A stretch of DNA of 64,000 nucleotides from Ophioderma brevispina (Eukaryota; Echinodermata; Ophiuroidea; Amphilepidida; Ophiodermatidae), in NCBI GenBank assembly GCA_023653785.1, contig JAMKCH010007122.1, forward strand, positions 1 through 64,000, read 5' to 3'. Positions 1 through 12,520 of the stretch are shown here, in pieces. Positions within the stretch are counted from its first letter, which is position 1, and each line of letters begins with the position of its first letter. Under the pieces are notes generated by a model, which did not search any database, had not been told where the DNA came from, and saw nothing but the letters and a program-made list of their open reading frames with translations. Position numbers and translations under genes: made by a program.

Positions 1-99
1 AAGAATGAGTAGTAGGATTTGTTATTTTACACATTCAATAGGGTTTTAATAATTGACCAAAGGTTAATTTTTATCTAAAAAAATGGATGAGAGGGTTAC

Positions 100-117
100 A
101 GAGAGAGAGAGAGAGAG
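100..117. repeat. (GA)n microsatellite
   Basis: Short uninterrupted AG/GA dinucleotide run in AT-rich DNA. Confidence 0.9.
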
Positions 118-237
118 AAATGCACCCGCCATTTTGCATCTTGGCAAAACAAAATTCTCAACAGGTAGTATCAATGAAAAGCTTATTTTACTACTTTAAT
201 TTAATGCAAAGATGATTTTCATTATGTAATAGATAAA

Positions 238-366
238 GGGGGGGGGGGAAATACACCATTATCAAAAATAATGGTGTTTTGATAAGGTCTGGTGAGCCTG
301 TTAGACTCCGACTAGCGGTGAGCCTTTATGTCGGAATCTAACAGGGAAGCGATACCTTAACAAAAA
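238..366. repeat. G-run and compound hairpin
   Basis: An 11-base G run (238-248) precedes a perfect 10-bp stem (253-262 with 268-277, 5-base loop). It is followed by a longer imperfect hairpin whose arms, about 277-312 and 330-366, pair over most of their length. The tight inner stem is TTAGACTCCGAC against GTCGGAATCTAA with one mismatch. It resembles a small foldback element or MITE. No target-site duplication was clear. Confidence 0.55.
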
Positions 367-3029
367 TCCTTGATTTTTTTATAACGGTGTGTTTTGAATT
401 TTTTATCTTACATATACGTCGAGACAAGAACTAAATTTGATTTTATATAATTATTCAGTGCAGTTGAGAATAGATTTCGTTTTCATTTAAACATCTTGAA
501 GGCAGCGTTATGTTTTTTTCTTAATTTAAAACACCAAATGTTCTGTTTTGTTCACTTGTGCAGGAACACCAATGTCTAGTCGATAATAGGTTTACTCTTC
601 TGGAGAGATAATCTTATTAACGGGAAAGCCTGATCTGATTTGTATTTATTTAGAAATGGATCCCACCTATCTAATTGTCCAGAGACCACTTTCGGAAAAA
701 GTAACGATCTCATGAATATTCATAGGGCTAAATAACGGTCTGTGACCACTTTCGTAATTATAATGGACAGTTGAACGAAAGAAGCACAATGGATAATGAT
801 GAAAAGAAAAAGGGCTAGACGCATTACGGTTAGATATAGGATAAGCTACGGTGTTTTGAATAAATAGTCATTTGCTGAACAGACCGCATATGAATTTGCC
901 GGTTTAAGTTTTCCAGGCCGGTAAAATTTCCAGTCGGATCCTGTCACAGGTTGCGATCCGCCTCTGCAGTTTTGCGTGTGTTGGTAGTGTTGGTGAAGTG
1001 CTTAGCCGAGCCTGTGTGGTGCGTGTGGTGGATGTGTGTGAATGAGACGTACGTAATTTGCTCTTTATTTCAGCCCGCATGCCAAAAATATAAATGTCCT
1101 TAAACTTCACCGAGCTTTGAGTAGTTCATAACAAACATGACAAAGTGACTAACTCCATACTAATCTCTTTGAAATGCCAACCAATGCGTGACTTAGATTC
1201 GTATACTGGGCCTACGGTTCACGGTGTTGTGCCTACATTGGCGGGTTATTCAACAGATATGCTCACGTGTATGTCGGTTCTAGCCTGGCGTCACAGATGT
1301 AAAATCTGTACTTCATAAAATTGTCGCCGGTATTTCTTGTAAAATGGTTATTAGTCGGGGAAGTCATGTAAGGTGAAACTGGGTCTCGTGGGCCGTTTCG
1401 TGTTACTTTTCTAATTTGTATTGGATTCCACACATACACATTAACTACTTTATCCAAAAATACGCACGTCCCGGGATGCCAATTTTTCTGAGCACTTTTA
1501 ATATATGAGATGCAAATTATATGACGTCATTAAAAAAAATCGTCCGAAGAAAACGTCAAGTACCATGCAAGAAGTTTAACTCGACCATCAGGGTCTAATA
1601 TTTTATTGACCACTACACAAACCTTATTATCTGGACGTTTCAATCTGACAGCTCTCAACTTCACAGATGGCGGCCAAAAACCGGGCGCTTTGAAGAAAAG
1701 ACCTATATTAAATGTAAGACTATTGCTATACCATCCACAAATTTGTATATAAAGTGTAAGATTATTTCCTTGACCATTAGAAACTCGTGTATGTTGTTTC
1801 CGTTTGATACAATGAGGTAATCCCAGATGCGAACAAATACGTCTGCCGTGTTAGACTTTCAAAAGCTACAAATTACGAATGTCGGATTTTATTTAGCTAT
1901 GTATCATCCAGAAATTATTGGTATGTATAAATTGGGGGGTATGAGACATGATTTTATCACAGATATTTATATTAATATTGATTTTTTATTTGTTTTCTAT
2001 CAGTACTTAAATTTCAAGATGTTGTCAAGTGGAAACAGGTACATGGCAAATTGGTAGGTTTAAAGAAACTTAAGAATAAAGAACTTAAAAAAAATTTTCA
2101 ATTTGAAGTATGTTAACAAACACAAAATTACCTAGACATGACGTTTCTAATGTCAAGGTATGTTTTTAATACTAAATTCGTACTTTTATGGCGATTTCTG
2201 GATAATCTAATAAAGATATCCAGATTTGTAAATTGTACATTTTAACGAAAATTGAAGACGTCCATAGTGCCTGCCATCGTGACTGAAGGCAAGATGATAT
2301 CGCAAATATATACCTGACAATAGCCTTTACGATGATATTAAAACCTTAAAATTAACATGGTTTCTGTCCACACATTTATTATAGCTAGTCAAAGTGTGAA
2401 TTATTCAAAATTTTTGCCATTTTGATGGAACTTTTGGGAGACATTTTTAGTACCCATCCTGGATTGAAGCAAGAGAATGCTTGGTAAATTTTGATGGCTC
2501 GTGAAAATATGTGTTTTTTCCTCAGATTAAGGTTTATTTTGGCCCAATATGCCGCATTTTAATATTTATTTGGAACGCCATCTTGAGTATGCTGGAATGC
2601 TGTACTATTTCATTGTTTTTAACATTTTGACTGTGTTAGAGAATGATAAAGGAAGCTAAAAGGGTGATTTTATATGTACGGGTGTATTTGAATTTTGAAA
2701 TATGGACGTAATACTAATTTGCATGTAAAATGGTGAACACAAACTCGAAAATTGGCACCATCATTTTTTGCCTTACAATCATATCATATTAACAAGTTCC
2801 CGCAGAGAACGGAAATTTAACATTCAAAGGCCACGGGAACACACCATGGCCTACAGACTATATGGGCACTAAATATGTAGTCAGGGGCAGGGAGCGGTTG
2901 TCTCCTACGTCATGTTATGGGGCCAAAATTGATTTTTCAGTTTTAACTATAGGTTTAAGTTTGGTGGCTGAAAATCAAATCGGAGAGCTTTTTGCCCCAA
3001 GGGGAAAATTTTTTGAGGTTGAGAAAAAT
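367..3029. other. No recognisable gene
   Basis: AT-rich DNA with no conserved protein motif, long hairpin or tandem repeat that I could support. The open frames here are short and look like chance. Confidence 0.5.
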
Positions 3030-4505
3030 GACAAAACCTCCTCTCCCATCACCTTCCTCCCTTCCCCTCCATCACGAAATCTCCCTTCCTCATATCTCAT
3101 CTTCATTTGTAACTTCCTTTCCACGACTTACCAGTACTCCCTTCTGTGAATTTTAACTTCGGCCTCATTCTCCCGGTCGTCTCTCCCTCTACTCACCTCT
3201 CCCCAATTTCCTAGCCACTGCATCCTACCTTTTCTGTTCCATCCATAGCCACGACCCTCTCCTCCTACCTTCCCCCTCCCTCACTCCCCCCCCCGCACTT
3301 CCCCCCTCCCTCCTCTCCTAATATTACCTCCCTTATCTACCTTCTTGCTCACCCACGTACCTCCAGCCTATCATTACAATCTACTCCCTCTTTCCAACTC
3401 TTCCAGACCTCCCTCCTAATCCCCAGTCCCCTTCACTCATAACACCTTTTACCTCTCCCCCATCGACCCCCTTACCCCACCTGCTTCTCCTCCCACTGTC
3501 TCCCCCACCTCTTTTTTCCTACTACCCCCCCAGCCCCCCCCCCCCCTCGTTCTAAGTCATCGACCCCCTAAGTCCCCCCTGCTGCAACTCCCCCTCACTC
3601 TCTCCCCCCCTCCTTCTAACATTCCTTTATCACATCCCTCCCTCCTTTTCCTTTCGCTCCCCTACCTCTTCCACTTCTACGTATTTCTCACCCACCCCCC
3701 TCCCCCCTCTATCCCGCCACACCCAATCTCTCCGCGGAGACATACCCCTCCCCTTCACCCACTCTGTCTTTGTTCCCCCCTCACGTTCTATTCCTCATGT
3801 CAGCGCCCCAACCCCCATCCCCCTCTTTATCCCCCACCCCCCCTCATTCCTCCACCCCGACCCCCACTTCCCCCATTCATCCCCCCCTCCCCCCCCCCCC
3901 TCCCCCCCCCCATCTCCCCCCATCAACCTGCTACCCCACCCCCCTCCCGTACCCCCTCCCCCACCCTCCTGCCCCCCCTCCTCCACAACCACCCCCCTTT
4001 CTTGCCCACTCACCCCCTCTCCTACCCCCACCACCCGCATTCCCCGCTACCCCCATTACACCACCTCCTCATCTCCTTTTCCAATTTCCACTCCCCTCTT
4101 TTTACACCAAAACCACCCAACAAAAAAACCCCCCCACTTCCTCCTGCCCACCGCCCCACCCCGTCCCCTACTCACCCCCCCTACCTTCATAATGCCTTTT
4201 CCGCACTATTCCCCCCCATTGCATTTTACCCCACGCCTCTCTCCCTCTACCCCCTCCTCCGTCTCCTCCCCCCCCCGTTCTCTTCTCTATCCTCTAGCCA
4301 CATTTTTCCATTCTTTGTTCCCTACCTTTCCTCCCGTCCTCCTTTTTCCCACGTAGCCCGACACCCACCTTTCACGTTTTCTACCCACCATAATGCCACA
4401 ACAACCATCACCACAACCCCACCCCCACCAAACCAGTCACTCATCGCTACTACCCCAACCACCCACAGAAAACACCCCCCCCCCCCCACCCCCTTTTTAT
4501 TACTT
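3030..4505. repeat. Polypyrimidine (C/T-rich) low-complexity tract
   Basis: About 1.5 kb in which the plus strand is overwhelmingly C and T, with many C runs, so the minus strand is almost pure purine. The proline/serine- and glycine-rich open frames over it are artefacts of composition. Such tracts can form triplex, i-motif or G-quadruplex structures, and they assemble poorly. The edges are gradual, with A-containing sequence returning after the last C run near 4495. Confidence 0.95.
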
Positions 4506-5170
4506 TTAAGCCTGACATGAAGTCAAGGGATTTGGAGGTTAACCCATTAATCACTTGCCACACAAACTATCTGACCAAAGAAAACTTGACATTATATTAC
4601 TAGCACTAAGTTTAGGGGCCTTCGACGATTTGCTTTCCCTTTATAAAAAACAACAAAAAAAAACCCCATAAGTTTCATCAACAAGTATCTCACACCAACA
4701 CCCACGCTCGAACTGACCTGACCTTAAGTAAATGAGAAAATGTTTCTTCACCTTGCAGAGGGAGTAGCAGTCACCTCATGAGACTGCAATCATTACCCTA
4801 ATCGGTCCTGAATTCTCATAGCCACTCAAAACCTCACAAATAACTCTTTACTTACAAGATGTTCTACTGTCTTTTGTCTGTTAATATAGGATCACAGTTG
4901 GAATGGAACAACACACTGGATGTACTGGCATTATTAAACACCCCCCCCCGCGTTCTCCCCCCGACCTTGTACTAGGTGTGAAATTTGGCCACCATCTAGA
5001 CCCCAATTTACCCACAATGCTTATCAGATCGACTCTCCTCATAGGACAAATTAATACCAAAGTATCTTGCACACCAACACACGGTTCGCACCCCACTTAT
5101 CCTTTCCTATTGGCACGCCCCCATACACTGATAATCTAAAACTGTTCCCAGGAGAAGGGCTGCTAACCAG
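4506..5170. other. Spacer with a degenerate duplication
   Basis: No gene seen. A short segment around 4676-4720 (AAGTATCTCACACCAACACC) recurs in altered form around 5055-5095, about 376 bases on. This hints at an old duplication between the two low-complexity blocks. Confidence 0.3.
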
Positions 5171-5180
5171 ACCCTTTGCA

Positions 5181-5776
5181 AATGGGGGGGGGCGGGGGGG
5201 GGGGCAGAAGGGCACCCGGTGCCAAGACATTTTTTAAGGGGCTCATCATGGGCGTCACTGTCTCCATTAGAGTACTGTACAAACAGTCATTTGGGGGGGG
5301 GCGCGCGGGGGGGCAAAGGGTTTCGTTTGGGGGGGCTTGCGCCCCTTGCCCCCCCCGCTGGTTTACGGCACTGTGTAAGAGAACACCCATAATACAAATT
5401 CGGGAAGCGCCCCTTAACCCGCAACACCAACCGCCCCCCCCACCCCCTCCCCATACCCTACCACCACCCCCCCGTAACCCCCCTGCACGTCCCGTTACCT
5501 CCTAATCCAATCACGCCCCAGCAGATAAACACGCCGCCCACACAACACCGCAACTCCCAGGAACCCCAACCACCCCCCACACCCCCACCCACACAACCAC
5601 CACAACCACCAAAAACCAACACACACCCCCCAAACCACCAACAGAAAAACCAAACCAACCGTAAAAAACCCCCATGTGCAACATAAAACCACCCCACCAG
5701 AGGATAGCTAACGATACCATCGATACACCACAACACCCACTGTCAAGCTGCACCACATGTTTTTTTTTTTTTTTTT
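5181..5776. repeat. G-rich then C/A-rich low-complexity block ending in poly(T)
   Basis: Long G runs on the plus strand at about 5181-5204 and 5291-5340 switch to C-rich and then CCA/ACC-rich sequence (about 5400-5700), ending in a run of about 17 T at 5760-5776. The abrupt change of strand bias from C-rich (3030-4505) to G-rich and back is unusual. G-quadruplex formation is possible on both strands. Confidence 0.85.
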
Positions 5777-6915
5777 GATGATTTTTACACAACAAAAACA
5801 CACCAAAACACACAACCAGCCCTAGACGCCCTTCATTGCCCCAATAGCCAGCCGGTATAAAGGCGAATAGGTGAAAACCCAAAAGTAGTTCCGTGGTCGC
5901 CGAGACATGTAGCACATGCTGAATGAAAGTTCTTGAACCCTCTCATATTCATCCACTGCTGAAAGAACAAATTGGCGAGAGTGTTGCTGGTGGCGATGTG
6001 TTGATAAACAGCTCAGTGATTCTCTTCACTGCACACAACACAAAGACCCTGCAAAATAACGACTCAAAAGAAAGCTAATTTGCATCACCCTTGCGAAACC
6101 GCTCCCGACTAACAATGAAATGTTATTTGTCTGTTGTAATCCTCACTTGTTGGTATGAAAACCCTCCGGTACAATTGGAAGGTATTGACATGTTAGTAAA
6201 AGATTGACCTTACAACAATACCACTGTTTTTCAACATCAGAAACCCATAAGATCTGGGCCATGTTTTGGTCATTGTATGTTTTGCCCTGCCTCAACCATA
6301 AAAATTCATGTGAGTCATCAAAACCAAACAAAAAATCCCCCCACCCACTCCCTGAGAATGACTTTGTTAGGTGTTCTTGAATGAAAAAGGGTTGCTGTGT
6401 TATAAAAATGCACCTTGTGAGGATCTAGCAAACAAAATCATGACTCACGATAGTTATTTGATGTTTTGTCTGATAAAGGAAAAATATCCCTATTGATTTA
6501 TGTACAAAATTTAAAAAGTCCATTTATTCAAACCTAAAAAAGGTTTTCCAGCAGCAACCAAAATGGCCAAGAAGCATTCGTTTGAAAAAAAAAGGATGGT
6601 CGTTTGCCCACCCCTAGTACAGGTTTAACACAACAAGAACATTTCAAAATTTTGATTCCTGTATAAACCTTACCTTAACTAATTATAAGTTTGGCCAAAA
6701 ACTATTTTTGAATCAGCACCCTCAAAACTATTCTTTAGAACTTGTTTTGCTTTTTCACTTTCAACCCAATGTTGACAAGATTTTATAGAAGAACAAAGGT
6801 ATTGTTATTCTCAGAATAACCAATCTTCCCTTGAGAATTATGATAAATTTTGACTAATTAAAAATATTATATTAAAATCCACTTTTGCTGTTTGTTTTCC
6901 AGAATAACGTGAAGA
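5777..6915. other. No recognisable gene
   Basis: Nothing supportable seen before the GPCR remnant. Confidence 0.45.
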
Positions 6916-8265
6916 ATGGCAAACGTCACCGACTTCCCCCTTCTGAGGGTCATCCAATGTTATGGATGGCAGTTTTGTATATTCATCATCTTCAATTGTC
7001 GGTGTGCCAGGAAATGCTCTCCTCATTCGTATCGTACACCCAAGAAAAATTCCAAAAGCGCACTCATCTTCATCATAATTGCTTTGCTGTGGTTGACATC
7101 ATCGTCGTTTGTTTTTCAGGACCGCCTTTGTTATACTTCAGGGGGTACTTATGAAAAAGAAACCAGTGTGCGTTTGCAACATCTCCTAGGGATCTTTGAG
7201 TTTATTGCGGTAGGCTGGTCTGCTTATGAACAGATTGTAATAGCTTTTGATCGCTATGATGCTGCCTGCCATCCACATGAAAAGGAGTATGACACCAAGA
7301 AAAAGCGGTTAAATGATGTTGACCTTCGGGTTGTGTTGCTCGCTGTAGCCATAAAATTCTTATAACATGTCGAGCGGTTTGTGATTAACGGTCAACCGTG
7401 TATATTTATTCTATCAAGAATTTCATTGGAATAGGTCTGTACATATTGTGCCTAATACTTACGACATTTTTTCTTCGGGGTGTATCAAGTGGTTAAAAGA
7501 CAAACAAGTGCAAAAACCAAAATGGAAACAGAGCTGTTTGAACGTAAATTGCGTCAGAACTTTACAAAACGCAGCAGTTACAAGATACCAGCGCTATTCC
7601 CAGTCGCCCGTTGGAAAATTAGTAGTCAAAATGACTTATTGAAGGATGGTGCGAGCAAACGAAAATGCGAACAATACTAATTATTTACAGGTTCCAGTGG
7701 CTTCAGTCTTATTTATTCAAATGTCGACAGGTCCAAAATTTAACGCGACTCTTTCAACTCCTGAAATACGTGATAATAGTCAATCAGCCGTAACAAACAA
7801 AGACAAAATCTCAACTCTTGGGGTTCCATTTAGTGCTAACAAAATAAGCTCATCAGAACAGCAGCATTCAGATAATATTGCAGCTTCATTCCTCACCTGC
7901 TAGATCTAAAGATTACACTCTTTGTCTTCGCCAGATGTTTCGGTGCGACAAATCCACTTGCAAACTATCAAATTTAAGCGCGGGCAAATGAGCATGGACC
8001 GTCGTTTTCACAGTAAAGTAACCCGTATGTTATGCTACAGCCTGTGGTTCTTTGTTTCACGTTGGTTACCGTTCTTCATGTAACATAACCACTGTATATA
8101 AACTTTACAGCTTCGGAGAGAGTTTCATTTGATCTTTCAACGACTATAAACAGCATTTGAAGAGTGGACACTAACAGCATGGTTGAACCATGGATCTACA
8201 GCATTGCTAATGAAAAGTTTAGACAGGAGTGTAAAAGAACCGTAAAAGATTTGTTTAGGAAATAA
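6916..8265 (+). pseudogene. Rhodopsin-family GPCR remnant (frame-broken)
   Basis: Pieces of a class A seven-transmembrane receptor occur in the correct order on one strand but in changing frames. The N-terminus starts MANVT, which includes an N-glycosylation sequon. TM1 has GVPGNALLIRIV (about 7000-7035). TM2 looks like SALIFIIIALLW. TM3 ends in the DRY motif within AFDRYDAACHPHEK (DRY codons 7249-7257). An ERFVINGQPCIF piece fits extracellular loop 2, and GLYILCLILTTFF fits TM5, followed by a basic loop (YQVVKRQTSAKTKMETELF). TM6 has KVTRMLCYSLWFF then WLPFF (about 8016-8080). TM7 has NSMVEPWIYSIANEKFR, where the usual NPxxY reads EPxxY, and the tail ends at TAA 8263-8265. A TGA lies just before TM7. 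The layout appears intronless, with a long third intracellular loop. Ligand unknown. It could be a true pseudogene, or a live gene broken by sequencing indels. Rapidly expanded receptor families of this kind are known in sea urchins, but I cannot assign it. Confidence 0.65.
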
Positions 8266-8307
8266 TACCGTAAACGATAAAAGCAGGGTGTTGCTCTCGA
8301 TGATGAT

Positions 8308-8443
8308 ACCGGTGTGTAGAGTAATTATAGTCCGCAGGAATCATAGTCCGCCTACACGGTAAAGAATAGGGCCACTCGATTTCAGTGGACGCTAACGCAA
8401 ACATATTTCACGCGTATTTCCGGATAGTCTGCTTCACACCGGT
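8308..8443 (-). mobile_element. MITE, CCGGTGT-family copy 1
   Basis: Both ends read ACCGGTGTG in inverted orientation, followed inward by TATAGTCCG-like sequence on each side. The interior (GTCCACTGAAATCGAGTGGC on the minus strand) matches the copies at 20943, 26721 and 61001. This copy is shorter than its siblings and its apical region is altered. It lies immediately downstream of the GPCR remnant. Confidence 0.65.
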
Positions 8444-10864
8444 ACTCGCCATCACTAGTTACGCTAGCAAGAGATTTTTGTATAGAATGACAATTGCAAC
8501 AAGGGGAAGTGGATTACCATGTAAAGCATTACGGTTTAAGACATTAATACTTAGTTTTCTACTTAAAAGGTAACCAATAAAGTAATTCCCCCTTTAATTG
8601 TTTATTTTCCCGGACTAATAATGCCAACGTTAAACTGTAACTTAACATTACCGGGGGATTTTACCGTTTATTACGGTAAAATTCAAACATATGAGGACAT
8701 TTAGGGTATTTTACCATTCCTTGTAGGCTGCACTTACAATATTCATTAAATATATGAGATGGTGGAATTCTAAAAGTAGCAAATACCCAACAAAATCGGG
8801 AATTACCAAATCAAATCGATTTTTCTTTTAAAGGGATATACAGCGATTTATGATCCAAATACATTTTGGTATGTTTGTAATTGGAAGGATGACTAACACA
8901 ACCTGCGAGTGGTTGGCTAGAAAATGAAGTGTCTTAAAGACACGGCAGAGTGCCTTTTATCTGATTCTGCCAATTTTATACGTGATGTATCGAATTCCGC
9001 ATTGAGGTCAAAAAGGCCTTTCCCTGAATATCCCAGATTTATAAGCGTAAAACCGAATACTGTGCACCATGAACCTGTACAGGTTTGACCTCCAACTACA
9101 ACAAAATTGTGTTGACTCTGTTCATTCTGTGTGTTATTGTAAAATCAGTTGGTAGGTGAGATTTTGAGACGCCATTTGCGGGAGACGGTTGATGACCAAA
9201 AGGACATCAGCCGGATAAGAAATGGAGGCGGCCCCCCCTCTATAATCATAATAGTTATTATTTCATCATTCAATTTTGATTGGTGTTGTACAAACTATTT
9301 TATCATGTATGCAAGGTGTTTTTTATCCTCAAAAAACTTGATATCTAGAAAAAAAAACTAGAAAAATCTGAAAAACTCAGGGCATGCTCTCTGAAAAAAG
9401 CAATGCCTCCATTGCAACGACCAGCTATGATTTAAATGAAGACGAAGAAAACATTGAAACAGGACGAGTGAATAGCTGCCCTTTGTTTATGGAGCTGTAA
9501 TGATGCTGAGATAGACCTTTGTCCTTCAAGCTACAAAGAGGCTACACGAGGCAAGTTCTTTACATATATAACAGTTGTGAGGCAAAAAAACACCTACATC
9601 AGAATAAAAAATAATTAAAATAGTGAAGAATTGTTTTGACTTCAAATGTTTGCTATGGTTTATAAAGAAGGATAAACAGGTTTTCAGGAAAACGGTTATT
9701 GGTTGTCATTTGGACTTTGTGGAAAGAAGTTAAGCCTACTCTTGATTAGGGACTTAAAAAATCTGTTTGGCCGATTTGAGCCAAACAAAGATGCACGCTT
9801 ACATAGACTAATACCATGTCTTCGGCAGTGATTTGAGCTAAAAACATTTTTAACACCAAATTATTGCTTAAAATAGAAGGTGGGAGAGTTAATTGAGGAG
9901 TATAAAATAATTATACAAGAAGATTACAAAAGCAAAATGTAAGTAAAAAAAATGTTCAATTTCCAAATAACAATTCAAGATAGCTGGATGTTAAGACCAC
10001 CGTTTACTTTGGTCAGCAAGATTTCATGTTTTGAACCTACACACGAAACTTGGAGCAAAAGTGGAAACATAGAAAGTGTTGTAGTCGCTTGAAAAAACAG
10101 CAGTGCGATATTGAAAATTTTAAGTTTGAATTCCGATTTATCTACAGAAAACTTCAGCTTTAGTTCTTCTGGCAAGTTATTGGACGCTGAGTAAACTGTA
10201 TTTGGGCAAAAAATTCCCTTAGAGATGTAAACAACATCTGAGCAGTTTCATTATGCTCGTGAAATGGAGGACATTGCATATGGGCGATTTTCAATCACTG
10301 AGTGAACAATGGTAATTGAATTTGTTTGGAATATATTTTACTTATAATATGTTACACAATAGACCATTTTATTAAAATGCATGTTTTTGCGAGAAGAAAT
10401 CGATACCCTCTGAAATTGCATGTGTGAATTGTCTTTGCTATAATGTGTTAGGGTATACGTCGGGTCAGTCTCTCCGCATGGTATGGCTAAAATCGGCCAA
10501 ACTGAATTTTTAGGTCTTCTCCGCAAAATTGTCTAGTTCTGAACTCCGAAGTCCGAAAAGCCACCAATAAAAATTTCTGATAGCCTGTTTATCTTCTGTA
10601 AAACAACCAAAGCAAACATTGAATCTTTTTTAGTCATATTAAATAACGTTTAACCTTTGAAGAAAAAATCTTTCCTGAAGTAGGGTTTTTATTGACTCAC
10701 ACTGTATCTATAGGTTTTCAGGTCAAATGGCCCATGGTATCAGAGCCAATTTAATTTTTGGTGATTCAAAATTTAAAAGGGAATTCAAATGTCAAAACAA
10801 TAGTAAAGGACAACAAATGTCCCACTTGAAAAGATCAAAAAATCACAACAGGTACATCAAATGT
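8444..10864. other. No recognisable gene
   Basis: AT-rich sequence. No convincing coding, RNA or tandem-repeat signal found. Confidence 0.45.
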
Positions 10865-11460
10865 CCATTAGTAGTCGTGTCCACACGGTTGGACTTAAGT
10901 CCACTTATACCGGTTCTAACTCTGGTCGGCATTAGTATAAACGGCGGACTTTAAAGTGGCAGTGTGGACGCGCACTGATCGGATCTAAATTATGTCGGTA
11001 TAGTATCGGATTATAATTTGGTAGTGTGGACGCGCACACGGTTATTTAACGAGTATTAGCCCTTAAAATCCGACAGAACTTAAAGGGACACTGGCACAAT
11101 TGAAAAAACTCTCACCATGACAATTAAATGGTAATTAATGGCAAAATCAATTCATTTTGGTGAAAATTGGATTTTTGTTTGCTCAGAATGACCTTGATGA
11201 GATATATTTAATTGATAATTCACCGTAGTGCAGGTCAATATAAAGTGAGATAGCTCAGCGTGGTTTTTTTCTATTTCTGATCTGTGCTAAGGAATAAAAA
11301 AACCACTTTGATACATTCTTTTTGTCATCATGGACAATTTTGCATCAAAAATTCTATACGACCGTGTGACAGACATTTCTGTACCCCGAATTGTCCGTTC
11401 ACCCAGGGTAGTTCAAATGTTACATAGGCAATTCAAATGTCATTTGGCCGTGTGACTTAC
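10865..11460. repeat. Diverged partial unit ('copy 0') of the tandem array
   Basis: The stretch from GTCCACACGG (about 10880) with its paired TTAAGTCC- and TGTGGACGC-type segments, and the end segment around 11400-11455 (TTCAAATGTTACATAGGCAA), resemble the second half and the terminus of the array unit at 12521-13670. The middle is split by a TTAA-type element start at about 11081. This extends the array leftward of its well-preserved copies. Confidence 0.5.
11081..11125 (+). mobile_element. Left terminus of a TTAA-type MITE
   Basis: TTAAAGGGACACTGGCACA closely resembles the terminus of the element at 49059 (TTAAAGAGACACTGGCCACA). The matching right end was not found, so this may be a truncated insertion. 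Confidence 0.4.
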
Positions 11461-11466
11461 CAGGAG

Positions 11467-12515
11467 TGTCCCAGAAGATTAGTACCATCGATACCCCAAA
11501 AGTTTTATTTTTTTCCATGAGAAAATCAATAAAATTAGGAAAGTGGTTAATGTCAACTTCATTAACTGAACCTTTTCTAAGAATTTTGAATCATGGAAAA
11601 TCGGATCTAACCAAAGTGAAAATACACTCGATGGTGTTAGAGGTGCGATTTCCATTCTTTGGCTAAGGTGAAAAAAAAAATGTATGTGTTGGTTTATCCC
11701 TCGAGTTACCAAGCCTGTTTGCATCACCTTATCCTCTTTTGGAATCTCTTATTAAGCACTTGATACTTGTGATTTTGGTGACAAATAATAGCGATGGTCA
11801 TTTCTTTCCCTCTTGATCAAGATAAAGTACCAGCATGCCCTTGCATCACAGTGACGTCATAAGGACCATTAGGCAGCAAAATAATTTCAATTTCAGAAAA
11901 AACACAGTGCACAATAGGCGAAAATTCAATTTTGCACCAAAATATTAGGACTATCAGTTTTTAAAGATGGGTTTGCTCTCTTAAGCATGGCAAAAGACGC
12001 TTTTATATACGAGTTACAGAGGGTTTTTTTAGTGCCTTTACTCTGCAAAAAAGTACCAAAAGAGGATAGGCCTAATGATCGTGTGGGCAACCACTGAGCT
12101 TACTGTCTATGGCGAGTTTATGACATCATATTGACGTCGTAATGGCATATCGTACTCATTTTGGTTATCGAGGAAAAAGGGGCCACAGCTCTCTATTGGT
12201 ACCACAATCACACGTTTTGGTGTTTAATAACGACTCCCGAAGGGACTAATGCATGTTGTAAAAAAGCTGGCCAGGAAGAGGGTAAAATAAAAGTAACACA
12301 TACATTTTTTTCACTAGCACCAAAGGATAAATCAGATCCTAACACAATTGCTTGTGTATTTTCACTGGTTAGTCCGATTTTCAACGATTCAAAATCTTAT
12401 GAAAGGTACAATCTAATGAAGTGGATATTAAACCAACTTTACTAATGTTATTGATTTTCTATGGAAAAAATATAACATTTTTGGGTATCGATGGGTACTA
12501 ATCATTCTGGGACAA
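11467..12515. mobile_element. Non-autonomous DNA transposon with about 270 bp TIRs
   Basis: The left arm (about 11467-11735) begins GTGTCCCAGAAGATTAGTAC. The right arm (about 12245-12515), read in reverse complement, begins TTGTCCCAGAATGATTAGTA, and the two stay alignable for about 270 bases with small indels. Between the arms there is no transposase motif. A relative of the middle part lies at about 31440-31800. The element sits exactly at a junction between tandem-array units: the sequence left of it is the end of a unit and the sequence right of it the start of one. Superfamily not determined; GTCCCA-type termini are common in Tc1/mariner-like elements. Confidence 0.75.
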
Positions 12516-12520
12516 CGTAG

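Noticed and set aside
3770..4520. Proline/serine-rich open frames of 140 and 172 codons
   Set aside because: They arise directly from the C/T low-complexity tract, and glycine-rich mirror frames occur on the other strand.
5458..5915. Overlapping Gly/Val/Trp-rich minus-strand frames
   Set aside because: Translation of CCA/ACC-rich low-complexity DNA; three frames are open at once.
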